Source of the DNA: Prevotella conceptionensis 9403948
GTDB taxonomy: Bacteria; Bacteroidota; Bacteroidia; Bacteroidales; Bacteroidaceae
Assembly: GCF_000312305.1 (NCBI RefSeq)
Contig: NZ_HE999446.1
Span: 252,016 to 312,636 of the forward strand
Direction: 5' to 3'
Length of the DNA stretch: 60,621 nucleotides
Below are positions 44,701 to 53,654 of this stretch, piece after piece. The position numbers and the translations under genes were made by a program. The notes under the pieces are model-generated. The model was not told the DNA's origin and made no database searches. It saw only the letters and a list, made by a program, of their open reading frames with translations. Every line of letters starts with the position of its first letter. Position 1 is the stretch's first letter.

Positions 44701-45154
44701 AGCAAACAAACAATTGCGAAACGGATAGCCATATTTGCAGGTATAACTTTGCAAATCAGAGCGTTTTAAAGTTTGCCACTTACCATGATATTCATAGCCC
44801 ACTCCCCCACAACATGCACCTTATTATATATGCGCATGCCTGCACGCGCGAGGGCGCAACATCCCCCTACGGCATCCATGCAGCCTGCTTTGCTTTCTCG
44901 GTTGGTTTGTTCCTGGCATTAAGGTCTATTGCGCAACCAGCACCTTATCTTGCTTTGCCCCCACGACAACATCATTAAGCCCCCCACGAGCATTGCATAT
45001 AAACTGCACATAAACAAAGAAACCGCCTCACACGATAAGCCAACGCAGCACACGGAATAAGCTTTTGCATGCTCAGAAAGCTATTAGCTCACAAACTTAC
45101 TGACCAACAAACTCACTAACCCCCTCCAACTTTTGTCCGCTTTTCGGTATAAAA

Positions 45155-45670
45155 TTTAACATTATGAGTGCCTTTTTGTTCACCAATCGCGCACCTTGCC
45201 GCAAAAAATCGATTCTCGCGAAGGTTGGTTTCGATGCAAAATAGGGTTAGTCTGTGGGTGCGGCAAAATGAATTTTTATTTAAACGAACCACCATTTGCA
45301 CCAACTTTTGGGCTATTTGCTGCTAAATGCACTGCGTTTTGGTGCAAAATGGAGTGCGTTTTGCTGCTAAATGCACTGCAATATGCCGCTAAATGCAATG
45401 CGTTTTGCCGCTAAACGCGAGGTAAAATGGTGCAAAACGCAGTTCAATATGCCGCTAAATGCAAGGCGAAAAGCATAAATATCCGCCGCAATGGTATAAA
45501 AACAACCTTATAGAACCATTAAATACATGGCTCAAAAGGGCAAAATGTACCCTAAAAAGTGGGTTTTTAGGGGCAAAAAGCAGCAATTTGGGGCTTGCAA
45601 AAACAAGAGTCGGCAGCAAACTAGAAAGGTAAAGTGGTGCAAAATGCAGGTGGCATGCTCAAAATTGGAC
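45155..45670. repeat. 22-bp-phase palindrome element, copy 3
   Basis: Box TTTAACATTATGAGTGCC (45155-45172), then seven palindromic units starting at 45311, 45333, 45355, 45377, 45399, 45421 and 45443, exactly 22 bp apart. The tail (GCATAAATATCC.CGGCAATGG-like and TTTTTAGGGG-like stretches) matches copy 2 in reverse complement. No open frame of note. Confidence 0.9.
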
Positions 45671-45927
45671 TAAAAAAGGAACGCGCCAAACCCAAATTTG
45701 CAGCCATTTGCCTGTTTTGAAGGCTGTTTTTGCGCTAGAAGGGTGTGCGAGCAGGGGGTGTTTTGTAAAAATATTTTAAGCTTACGCCAATTCGGGATAA
45801 GATGGCTGTGGCTCAAAACACCACCTATATTTCAATTGCCATTACTACGCCAATCCCTCCTGGGTTGTTAGCTTACCGCAGGTAAATTGGCCTGCTGCGT
45901 TTGTGCGGCAGGTGTCGTCAGTATCGG

Positions 45928-46428
45928 TTATGGCAGCTTTATAGCACATCCCGGCCCAATGTTGTTCTTCTTGAACCAGCCTTGCGGCACTTCGAGCGCA
46001 TAGCGCACAGATTGCGACGACTCTACACTTGCCTTACTGAAGGGCACCATATCGCGTGTTTCGCAGATTTCGCCACTTGCACTGATGAACGCGATTGAAA
46101 GGGGCGTAGGCGTGTCTTTCATCCAGAAGGTGAGCTTTTGGTCTTTTTTAAACACAAAAAGCATGCCCGTTCCATCGGGAATATTTGTGCGCCCCATAAA
46201 GCCTTTTGTCATCTCTCGGCGTGAGCGGGCAAGCTCAACTGTTATGGGAATGGTCTTGCCGTCAAGATTTGTAATTGCCAAATCCTTTTTTTCAAATTCG
46301 ATCACGGACGTTGAACATGCGCTAAAAATGGCGCAGCACAATACAACAGCTCCTTTCAGCACCAGCTTCGCATGCGCCTGTAAAAACTTTTTCGTGGTTA
46401 ATCCTTTGTAAGTCATAATACAATTCAT
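45928..46428 (-). CDS. DUF192 lipoprotein
   Basis: A 166-residue lipoprotein: basic start, hydrophobic helix and lipobox in VVLCCAIFSACST (lipid Cys in SAC). The mature part is a complete DUF192 domain (about 50-166): TVELARSRREMTKGFMGR, GMLFVFKKDQKLTFWMKDTP, LSIAFISASGEI and YALEVPQGWFKKNNIGPG. The function of DUF192 is unknown; it is often secreted. The start could instead be the ATG at 46416. A -7 box lies 56 bp upstream. Confidence 0.88.
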   Translation of the reverse strand: MNCIMTYKGLTTKKFLQAHAKLVLKGAVVLCCAIFSACSTSVIEFEKKDLAITNLDGKTIPITVELARSRREMTKGFMGRTNIPDGTGMLFVFKKDQKLTFWMKDTPTPLSIAFISASGEICETRDMVPFSKASVESSQSVRYALEVPQGWFKKNNIGPGCAIKLP

Positions 46429-46483
46429 TATTTATTGGTCTGTAATTTATGGTGTTGTGGATAAGAAACAGCTTATCCGAAAG

Positions 46484-46491
46484 CAAAGGTA
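46484..46491 (-). promoter_or_regulatory. -7 box for the DUF192 gene
   Basis: The minus strand reads TACCTTTG. No clear -33 element at standard spacing. Confidence 0.45.
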
Positions 46492-47049
46492 GTCTATTTT
46501 TTGCAAAACACGAAAAAGTTTTTGTTGTTTTTCTTGGTTGCTTTTTGCCACGCTGAAAGCAAACATTTTGTTTATGTTGCAGATGCTTGCAAAGGCCAGT
46601 TTGGTATAACTAAGAATGTAACTTGCTACCTTTCCACCTCGTTCTATCGATTGCCCTGTTAGTCTGTTGGGCATGTCTAAAAACACGTGAAGAAACATGT
46701 GGAAAGAGGTTAATAATATGGTGTAGGCACCAGAACGCTTACCATTATACGCCAGTTCGGGATAAGAAAGTGCCCTAAAAGGTTGGTAATCTCACTATTA
46801 TTTTGTGAGTTTATAAGCGTGTAAGTTAGTGAGTTGGTGAGGTTGTGAGTTAGTATGTTTGCGGCACTTTTCAAGGCATTAGCACGTTTTGCCACATACA
46901 AATGATGCTGAATTTTGAATTTAATCGCATCGTCGTCTTAGTACTTTGTGCATGATGGGGTGTGTTTATCTGTTTTCTCGCGTATGTACCAAAGATGATA
47001 AGCCTCTCTTACAGTTATGGGAAAACTAAAATTCAAGACTATTTCAACA

Positions 47050-47079
47050 TTAAAGGCGCACCGCGGGGTGCGCCTTTAA
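47050..47079 (+). terminator. Orphan terminator-like hairpin
   Basis: Perfect 13-bp stem TTAAAGGCGCACC / GGTGCGCCTTTAA around a 4-nt loop, with weak T-rich flanks. No recognised gene precedes it on either strand (46429-47049 is otherwise empty), so it may end a small RNA or be a dispersed repeat. Confidence 0.5.
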
Positions 47080-47113
47080 TACGTTTATTGTATGGCAATT
47101 AACCCGAATCGGC

Positions 47114-47300
47114 CGTTAGAGCCAGTGCAGGCTTGTTGGGTTGTTGAGCCTATTGTCTGTCATACTCTTGAAGGCGTAGCGGACTACGACAAGAGAATAA
47201 GACGGGCAAGATGCCGACGAGCAAACGAAAGGCGAACAGGGAGCGATGCCAACAACCTAAAAATAACTGGTAAGCGGATTAACGAACGATTGGGGTTAGA
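47114..47300. repeat. Dispersed hairpin element, copy B
   Basis: Inner hairpin CTCTTGAAGGCGTAG / CTACGACAAGAG. It shares GTTAGAGCC.GT.CAG, AAGATGCCGACGAGCAAACG and GATTGGGGTT with copy A (14846-15040). Confidence 0.75.
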
Positions 47301-47945
47301 CTAGAGATCAGAGCTAGTATTATAGGGATCGACAAACGTGTAGCCCTGCCCTTTTTTCCTTAATTCAAGCCTAAAATAGGAAAACGACATGTGGGGGATT
47401 GTGCCATTGTTCCCACTATAAACGCTTAGGAGTTCGACACCAGTATCCGACAGCGAACCTGAAGATAGAAATTTAGAGGAATCGATGTAAAAGCCGTAAT
47501 AAAAGATTAGCGGTATCTGTACCCCATCTATCGACATTTCAACTCTGGAATATCCGATGCCCGTTGTGAATCGCTTTTTCAATTTGGCAATGTACTCGTC
47601 GGTAATGCCGTTTCGTCGGCCATCAGAGCGTGTTGCGCCTTTGGCAGCATAAGATGGGGGAATCTCTTTCAACGGAACTTCGGGCGAGAAAACGAGTAGC
47701 TTATCGCCTTCCATCACTTCTGTTCGCACGTCTAAGGCTTTACCGCCATTCTGCCCAACAACAGAAAACTTATTATCTTTCAATAGCTCGTCGGGGTCTA
47801 TGGGCTGCCCATTTTCATCTTGTACCTGCACGTAGACTTTGTTTTCCACCACAAAGGCAGAATCGTCTGCATCGTTGTTCGAGCCACAAGCCACAACGAA
47901 TAGGGCAGCCAACGCTGCGAGCAAGCGTATTCGCAAATGTTTCAT
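47301..47945 (-). CDS. Lipoprotein, paralogue of the next gene
   Basis: A 214-residue lipoprotein of unknown function. Signal and lipobox: MKHLRIRLLAALAALFVVAC, followed by GSNNDADD, whose acidic residues fit the Bacteroidota surface-export signal. Similar to the upstream-encoded protein: VYVQVQDENGQPIDPDELL.. / KFSVVG here against VYVEVQDGEKAVSP.. / KFSVFG there, and FRLELRKKGQGYTF against FKIVLRKQEQGYSV at the C-terminus. Beta-rich and probably an immunoglobulin- or lipocalin-like fold (inference). It likely shares a transcript with its paralogue, 152 bp apart. Confidence 0.75.
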   Translation of the reverse strand: MKHLRIRLLAALAALFVVACGSNNDADDSAFVVENKVYVQVQDENGQPIDPDELLKDNKFSVVGQNGGKALDVRTEVMEGDKLLVFSPEVPLKEIPPSYAAKGATRSDGRRNGITDEYIAKLKKRFTTGIGYSRVEMSIDGVQIPLIFYYGFYIDSSKFLSSGSLSDTGVELLSVYSGNNGTIPHMSFSYFRLELRKKGQGYTFVDPYNTSSDL

Positions 47946-48097
47946 CGTATGTTGTCAATATTCAAATTTGTGAGTTCGTAAGTTGATGGAGGCATGGGTT
48001 TGCCAGCCTTCAATGTTACTCCTTGCTGCTAAATACAAGCACTTTGGATTGAATGTTAACGCCATCGGCTTAGCCAAAAGGATGTATGCACACCACT

Positions 48098-48649
48098 TTA
48101 CTCCACCGAATAGCCTTGCTCTTGCTTGCGCAAAACAATTTTGAAATGCTTATTATGCAGGTAAGGGTCTATTGTTTTACCCTGATACTCCACCGATTTT
48201 ATAACAATACTCGTTCCTCCATACATTTTTTCGGCATTGGGCACAGCCGCATACGCATAATGAAAACGCATCGGCAGCTTAACGCGATCTATCGTTATCA
48301 CCACATCTGCATAGCCTTCGCCACGTTTTCCCTCGGCCGTGTCCCAGAATTTCATTACAGACAAGTCGGGCAAGTCGGCAAAAAAGCGAAACACGTCAAC
48401 GTCATCTAGCTTGTAGGCATCTACGTTTAAGGTGCGTTTACTGGCTTTTCCAAACACCGAGAACTTGCACTCGTACAGCAAGGTTCTTGGCGAAACGGCC
48501 TTCTCGCCATCTTGCACTTCAACATACACGGTGCTGTTGACGGCAGATGCCGTCATTGGCCTGTACATTTCTTTCTCCTCATCGGCACTACAAGCAGCCA
48601 ACAGCACAAGCACTGCCATCAACCACAAACTGCTTTTCAATTGTTTCAT
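48098..48649 (-). CDS. Lipoprotein, paralogue of the previous gene
   Basis: 183 residues; the start at 48649 (MKQLKSSLWLMAVLVLLAAC) gives a standard lipoprotein signal, whereas the longer upstream frame does not. After the lipid Cys comes SADEEKEMY, again acidic near positions +3 to +6. Paralogous to 47301-47945 over its whole length, about 30 residues shorter. A well-spaced promoter lies about 120 bp upstream. No known domain is recognised. Confidence 0.78.
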   Translation of the reverse strand: MKQLKSSLWLMAVLVLLAACSADEEKEMYRPMTASAVNSTVYVEVQDGEKAVSPRTLLYECKFSVFGKASKRTLNVDAYKLDDVDVFRFFADLPDLSVMKFWDTAEGKRGEGYADVVITIDRVKLPMRFHYAYAAVPNAEKMYGGTSIVIKSVEYQGKTIDPYLHNKHFKIVLRKQEQGYSVE

Positions 48650-48774
48650 CGTCTTCGGTTTTATAAACGGCAACGAGATGCGTACGTGGTAAAAATCCTC
48701 AACATGCCGTTTTGAGTTAATCAATTGGGGCAGAACGATTGTCCCTACCATAAAATGGTTATTGCTAGATGCTG

Positions 48775-48805
48775 CAAATATATGCTTTATTTTGTAGAAA
48801 GCAAA
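48775..48805 (-). promoter_or_regulatory. Promoter of the lipoprotein pair
   Basis: On the minus strand TTTG (48805-48802) and TATATTTG (48782-48775) are 19 bp apart. Confidence 0.65.
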
Positions 48806-49021
48806 AAGAAAGAGGGCGAAATGCGCCTAAGAAGGCAGAAAACAAATTATGCAAACTACACTTAAATCGTTTCAACATGCCCTCCAACCTATGCTCGCAC
48901 CTCCTCGAACAATAGCAGTTTCGTCTACTCACAATTTGGCGTAAGTAAGCGAGCGAAGACCTTGTACTAACATAACGAGTGGCCTCCGTTCGCTTTTCTT
49001 TTGTTATTTACATCCTTCGCC

Positions 49022-50242
49022 CTACCCTATCTGCTTCAACAGATAGGCGCATTTCTCAGGATTACCCAGCGTTTTACCTTTGTCGCACGATAGTTTTACG
49101 CAGTCGTGCCATTCGCGTTTCTCAGTAATGCGGCACTTAGTGAGTTTCACCACGATGTTCATGGGCTTGCATCCCAGCACGTCGCAAGTAAGGAAGGTGC
49201 CCATGCCGTAGCTGTCTTGCACACGTCCGTCTACAAAGCGGTGTATCTCTAAGGCGCGTTCGATGTTCAAGCCATTGCTATATATCACCTGCTTGGTGGC
49301 CGGATTGATGCCCAGCTGCTTGTATTTTTCGATGATTTTTTCGGTTTGCTCTTCTTCCACGCCGCTGTCTACACGCAAGCCAACGAACATCAAGGCCATG
49401 CGCTTTGATAGATTGTTGAAGAAAACCTTGTCGCCAAAACAGTCGTAGAGGTAAATGCCGTTGTCGCCATCGTAAACATCGCTGAACTTACGCATCACAT
49501 TGAAGTTGCATTCGAAGATGCCGCTGACGTTTTCTTCAAATTCTATAATCTGATGGCTCATCGTTCCCATAGGCACCAACCCATATTTCATGGCCAGATA
49601 CACGTTGCTTGTACCCACGATGCGACCTTTCCACGGCACGAAAACACCGTCTACTTGCTCGCCGCCTGCATCGGCGGTGGCTTTCATGGCACGTATCACG
49701 TTGTCGTGATGCACAAACGACAGTCGGCGGCGCGTACCCATGTCGCCCAAAATCAACCCTCCGCGTAATATCTGCCTAGCTTTGTCGGCAGCACGTTCGT
49801 ACTCTACGGCGGCATCATAGCGTTCTAAGTCTCCGCGATGCTGGTGCATCAACTCGGAAACGATGGACAATACGGGCATTTCCCACATGATGGTGGAATA
49901 CCATTTGCCGCGAATGGATATGGCGAGTTGCCCATCTGGGGCTTGTTCGATATGCACTTCGGCCGGATTGAACTTGTAACCGCGCAAGAAAGTGAAGTAC
50001 CATTGGGGCAGATAATACATGCGATGCTGCATAAAGGCTATCTCCTCTTCGGTTATTCGCACGTTCTGCATCATGTTAATCTGCTCTTTCACCTTCTCGG
50101 CAAAGCCCTCGGGGTACACGGTGTGGTTGCGATCGAAGAAGGTGTATTCTACTTCGGCACGCGGATAGGTTTGCAAGATGTAGTACTGGCAACTGAAAGT
50201 GTAGGCATCGTTGTCGGTAAGGTGGTTGATGATTGGTTGCAT
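49022..50242 (-). CDS. pncB: Nicotinate phosphoribosyltransferase
   Basis: Makes nicotinate mononucleotide from nicotinate, PRPP and ATP in NAD salvage. 406 residues, the usual length. Motifs: N-terminal DNDAYTFSCQYYILQTYP, GDMGTRRRLSFVHHD (catalytic-site loop), GTSNVYLAMKYGLVPMGTMSHQ with the conserved His, and CDVLGCKPMNIVVKL. It lies 67 bp downstream of the HAD phosphatase gene on the same strand and is probably cotranscribed. Nucleotide-metabolism HAD enzymes and PncB make sense together. Confidence 0.95.
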   Translation of the reverse strand: MQPIINHLTDNDAYTFSCQYYILQTYPRAEVEYTFFDRNHTVYPEGFAEKVKEQINMMQNVRITEEEIAFMQHRMYYLPQWYFTFLRGYKFNPAEVHIEQAPDGQLAISIRGKWYSTIMWEMPVLSIVSELMHQHRGDLERYDAAVEYERAADKARQILRGGLILGDMGTRRRLSFVHHDNVIRAMKATADAGGEQVDGVFVPWKGRIVGTSNVYLAMKYGLVPMGTMSHQIIEFEENVSGIFECNFNVMRKFSDVYDGDNGIYLYDCFGDKVFFNNLSKRMALMFVGLRVDSGVEEEQTEKIIEKYKQLGINPATKQVIYSNGLNIERALEIHRFVDGRVQDSYGMGTFLTCDVLGCKPMNIVVKLTKCRITEKREWHDCVKLSCDKGKTLGNPEKCAYLLKQIG

Positions 50243-50309
50243 AAGTATCGTTTTTTATGGGTTTTTATTTCGAAGTGCGGTGGGTGTTGCGCGAGTGGGG
50301 TTAAGGGGA

Positions 50310-50963
50310 TTAAATGATGTTGAGCAGCTCGGCAAAGTCGTCTATCACCCAATTAGCACCAGCCTCTTCCAACTCGGCAGGCGTGCCATTGCCATAGGTT
50401 ACGCCACAAGTAAGGGTGTTGGCGCGACGCCCCATCTCGATATCGAATGCCATATCGCCCACAACGAGCGTTTCTTCGGGCTTTACGCCAAAGTGTTCGA
50501 GGGTAAGGAGCACTGGTTCGGGATGAGGTTTGGCATTCGTAACATCGTCGGCACTCACAATATAGCTGATGTATGGGCCTATGCCGATGCTCCGCACGAG
50601 GTTGGGTAGCGAGTCGCGCCCACGACTGCTGGCTATGGTGAGCGTTAGGCCTGCATCGTGCATGCGCTTAATGGTTTGCACCACGTTGGCAAAGGGCTTT
50701 ACTGCACCCGTAACATTGTTGATGTCGAAAATGCTGCGATAGGTTGTTACACAGGCTGTGGCCGTTGCATCGTCTACGTTTGCCAAACGCACGAAAGCCT
50801 CTTTAAGGGGTAGCCCGATGGTGGCCGCGCATTGGTCTTCGCTATTTTGTGGCAAGCCATGTAGCCGCAGGGTTTCTCTCAGTGTGTCGACAATGATGCG
50901 GCGCGAGTCGCCTAGCGTGCCGTCAAAGTCGAGTATCACGGTGGTAATTCTCATCTTTTTCAT
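50310..50963 (-). CDS. HAD-family phosphatase (phosphoglycolate phosphatase-like)
   Basis: 217 residues. Motif I ILDFDGTLGDS (nucleophile Asp12, Asp14), motif II in LTIASSRG, motif III Lys in NAKPHPEPV, motif IV VVGDMAFDIEMG. An alpha-helical cap of type C1 lies at about 20-85. The substrate is not determined; phosphoglycolate, pyrophosphate and sugar phosphates are typical. A -7 box only 2-9 bp before the ATG means the message would be nearly leaderless, or that translation starts at the internal MRITTVIL (50954). Confidence 0.88.
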   Translation of the reverse strand: MKKMRITTVILDFDGTLGDSRRIIVDTLRETLRLHGLPQNSEDQCAATIGLPLKEAFVRLANVDDATATACVTTYRSIFDINNVTGAVKPFANVVQTIKRMHDAGLTLTIASSRGRDSLPNLVRSIGIGPYISYIVSADDVTNAKPHPEPVLLTLEHFGVKPEETLVVGDMAFDIEMGRRANTLTCGVTYGNGTPAELEEAGANWVIDDFAELLNII

Positions 50964-50964
50964 G

Positions 50965-50972
50965 CAAAGGTA
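50965..50972 (-). promoter_or_regulatory. -7 box abutting the HAD gene start
   Basis: The minus strand reads TACCTTTG. With transcription starting near 50959, the leader would be absent or a few bases long. Confidence 0.4.
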
Positions 50973-50989
50973 TGAAAACTTTGGGAGTA

Positions 50990-51350
50990 AGTAAGGGTGA
51001 AAAGGTGAAAAATTGAAAAGGGGAAAGAGTGGAAAGGGGAAAAGGTGGAAAGGTGGAAAGGTGAAAGGATGGCTAACGCCTTTTAAAGGTGAAAAGGTGA
51101 AAAGGTGGAAAGGTGAAAGGATGGCTAAAGCCTTTTAAAGGTGAAAAGGTGGAAAGGTGAAAAGGTGAAAGGTGAAAAGGTGAAAGGATGGCTAACGCCG
51201 TGGAAAGGTGAAAGGGTGAAAAGGTGAAAAGATGGATAACGCCGTGAAAAGGTGAAAGGGTGAAAAGGTGGAAAGGTGGAAAGGTGAAAGGATGGATAAA
51301 GCCTTTTAAAGGTGCAAGAGTGAAAAGGGGGAAAGATGGATAACGCCGTG
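50990..51350. repeat. AAAGGTGA octamer array with GGATGGCTAACGCC inserts
   Basis: Octamers AAAGGTGA, AAAGGTGG and AAAGGGGA alternate with seven or so copies of a GATGG(C/A)TAA(C/A)GCC phrase. The same plan, with a different insert, occurs at 31.7 kb. It fills the space after rnr. Confidence 0.8.
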
Positions 51351-51416
51351 AAAAGATGATGAATAAAGCACACCCCTGCCTCCTTTCCAAAGGGAAAAGG
51401 GACAGGGGGTGAGGTT

Positions 51417-53615
51417 TTATTTATCAACCACAGTGAAGTCTAGCTGACGTTTCTCTTGGTCCACACGAGCCACTTGTATGCGAATAGGGTCGCCAAGCTG
51501 ATACTTGCGGTGGCGTCGCCTGCCCACAAGACAATAGTTTCGTTCGTCGAAGTCGTAGTAATCGTCGTCCAAATCGCGCATGGGCACCATGCCTTCGCAG
51601 TGGTTTTCGTCTATCTCGCAATAGATACCATAGCTGGCAATGCCGCTGATGTGTGCATCATACTCTTCGCCCAGCTTGTCGGCCATAAACTCTACCATCT
51701 TATACTTAATGGAATCGCGCTCCGCATTCTGTGCAACCTGCTCCATCTCCGACGAATGCTCGCACAGTTCTTCATAGTGTTCCTTGTTCGCACTGCGGCC
51801 TCCTGCGGCATAACGCGTAAGCAAACGATGCACCATCGTGTCGGGATAACGGCGTATAGGACTGGTGAAATGCGTGTAATAATCGAAGGCCAAGCCGAAG
51901 TGACCTATGTTATGGATGCTGTATTTGGCCTTCATCATGGCGCGGAGGGCGATGGTTTCGATGAGGTTTTGCTCGCGTTTGCCCGCCACCTCGTCCATTA
52001 GCTTATTCAACGAGCGCGAGGTTTCGCCCTTAGTGCTTGTTGTTTTCAGCTTATAACCAAACTTCATGATGAACTCGCGCAAGGTTTCGAGCTTCTGCGG
52101 GTCGGGATTATCGTGCACGCGATAAGGCAAAGTCTTGGGCGTTCGGCCGCCTTTGGGCTTGCCAACACTCTCGGCCACGGTCTTGTTAGCCAAAAGCATA
52201 AACTCTTCTATCAGCTTATTGGCATCCTTCGAACGCTTGAAATAGGCGCGAATGGGCTTGCCTTGCTCGTCTACATCAAAGTGAAGTTCTTCGCGGTCGA
52301 ACTTTACAGCCCCGTTCTTAAATCGTTTTTCGCGTAGTTTCTTGGCCAGTTTGTCCAGCATTATCAAGCTGTCGGCGTTCTCGCCTTTATATCCTCCCTT
52401 CGGTGCTGGCGGCGCAGGTTCGCCCGTTCCGTCAACAACACCGTTGTCTTCCAATAGTTGTTGCACCTCTTCGTAAGCATATCGCCTATCGCTTTTTATC
52501 ACGGTGTGCACGATACGATAAGCCTTTACGTCGGCGTTTTCGTCCATATTAAAGATAACACTATAAGCCAACTTCTCTTCATCGGGGCGAAGTGAGCAGA
52601 TAAAGTTACACAGCCGTTCGGGCAACATGGGTATGGTGCGGTCTACAAGATACACGCTTGTGGCGCGTTTCATGGCCTCTTTGTCGATGATGCTGCCCTC
52701 GGTAACGTAATGACTCACGTCGGCTATGTGCACGCCCACCTGCCAAAGGCCCTTATCGAGCATGCGAATAGACAGTGCATCGTCGAAATCCTTGGCATCT
52801 CGCGGGTCGATGGTGCAGGTAAACACGTTGCGGAAGTCTTCGCGTTCGTCGTAATCCTTCTGCGTTATCTCGGCCGAAATGCGTTCGGCAGCCTCTTCTG
52901 CCGCCTTGGGATAAGTGTAGGGCAAGCCGTATTGGGCCAAGATGGCGTGCATCTCGACATCGTTTTCGCCCGTAGGACCAAGCACATCAATAACTTCTCC
53001 CATGATATTCTTGTGTTCGGCATCGGGCCATTGGGTTATTTTCACCACGGCCTTATCACCCGTTTTGCCGCCTTTAAGCTTACGTTTAGGCACGAAGATG
53101 TCGTGTACATATAGGTTTTCGGGGGTTACGAGGAACGCCATATCGCGTTCAACCCGCAGTTTTCCCACCACTTGGTCTTTGGCACGTTTCAGTATTTCGA
53201 TAACCAACGCCTCCTTGATATGTCGTTTGCGGCGCGCCATCAGCTGCACGCGAACGCGGTCTCCGTTAAGTGCCGACATGGAGTTTCGCTCACTTACGAA
53301 GATGGGCAATGAGCCATCGTCGGGTACGAACGAGTTTTTGCCGTTGGTTTTGCGTACGAAACGGCCTTCGAGCACCTGTCCGGCCTGATTCAGTCGATAC
53401 GAACTGTCGGTCACTTTGGTTAAGAAGTCGTCCCAAGCCATCTCTTCCATCACGTCGATGGCCAGCATCTTGAGCGGATGCGTGTCGAGTTTCAGGTTCT
53501 TGAAGATTTCTTTAAAGCTGAAAGTCTTCCCCGGATGTTGCTCGAAAAACTGTTGTAGCCTTTCGGCCACCTGCTTTTTGGTGAGGCGTTTGCCTCCTTT
53601 CTTTCCTTTTCCCAT
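51417..53615 (-). CDS. rnr: Ribonuclease R
   Basis: A processive 3'-to-5' exoribonuclease that degrades structured RNA. 732 residues: an N-terminal helix-turn-helix-like region (about 8-75), cold-shock domains (about 80-235), RNB catalytic domain (about 260-590) with DPRDAKDFDDALSIR (metal-binding acids) and FTSPIRRYPD, and a C-terminal S1 domain (about 640-725). The start codon follows the stop of the outer membrane protein gene by 39 bp, so the two may be cotranscribed. Confidence 0.95.
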   Translation of the reverse strand: MGKGKKGGKRLTKKQVAERLQQFFEQHPGKTFSFKEIFKNLKLDTHPLKMLAIDVMEEMAWDDFLTKVTDSSYRLNQAGQVLEGRFVRKTNGKNSFVPDDGSLPIFVSERNSMSALNGDRVRVQLMARRKRHIKEALVIEILKRAKDQVVGKLRVERDMAFLVTPENLYVHDIFVPKRKLKGGKTGDKAVVKITQWPDAEHKNIMGEVIDVLGPTGENDVEMHAILAQYGLPYTYPKAAEEAAERISAEITQKDYDEREDFRNVFTCTIDPRDAKDFDDALSIRMLDKGLWQVGVHIADVSHYVTEGSIIDKEAMKRATSVYLVDRTIPMLPERLCNFICSLRPDEEKLAYSVIFNMDENADVKAYRIVHTVIKSDRRYAYEEVQQLLEDNGVVDGTGEPAPPAPKGGYKGENADSLIMLDKLAKKLREKRFKNGAVKFDREELHFDVDEQGKPIRAYFKRSKDANKLIEEFMLLANKTVAESVGKPKGGRTPKTLPYRVHDNPDPQKLETLREFIMKFGYKLKTTSTKGETSRSLNKLMDEVAGKREQNLIETIALRAMMKAKYSIHNIGHFGLAFDYYTHFTSPIRRYPDTMVHRLLTRYAAGGRSANKEHYEELCEHSSEMEQVAQNAERDSIKYKMVEFMADKLGEEYDAHISGIASYGIYCEIDENHCEGMVPMRDLDDDYYDFDERNYCLVGRRRHRKYQLGDPIRIQVARVDQEKRQLDFTVVDK

Positions 53616-53654
53616 ATTCGGCTGTTGTTTATGGCTTATCTAAATTAAAGGGCA

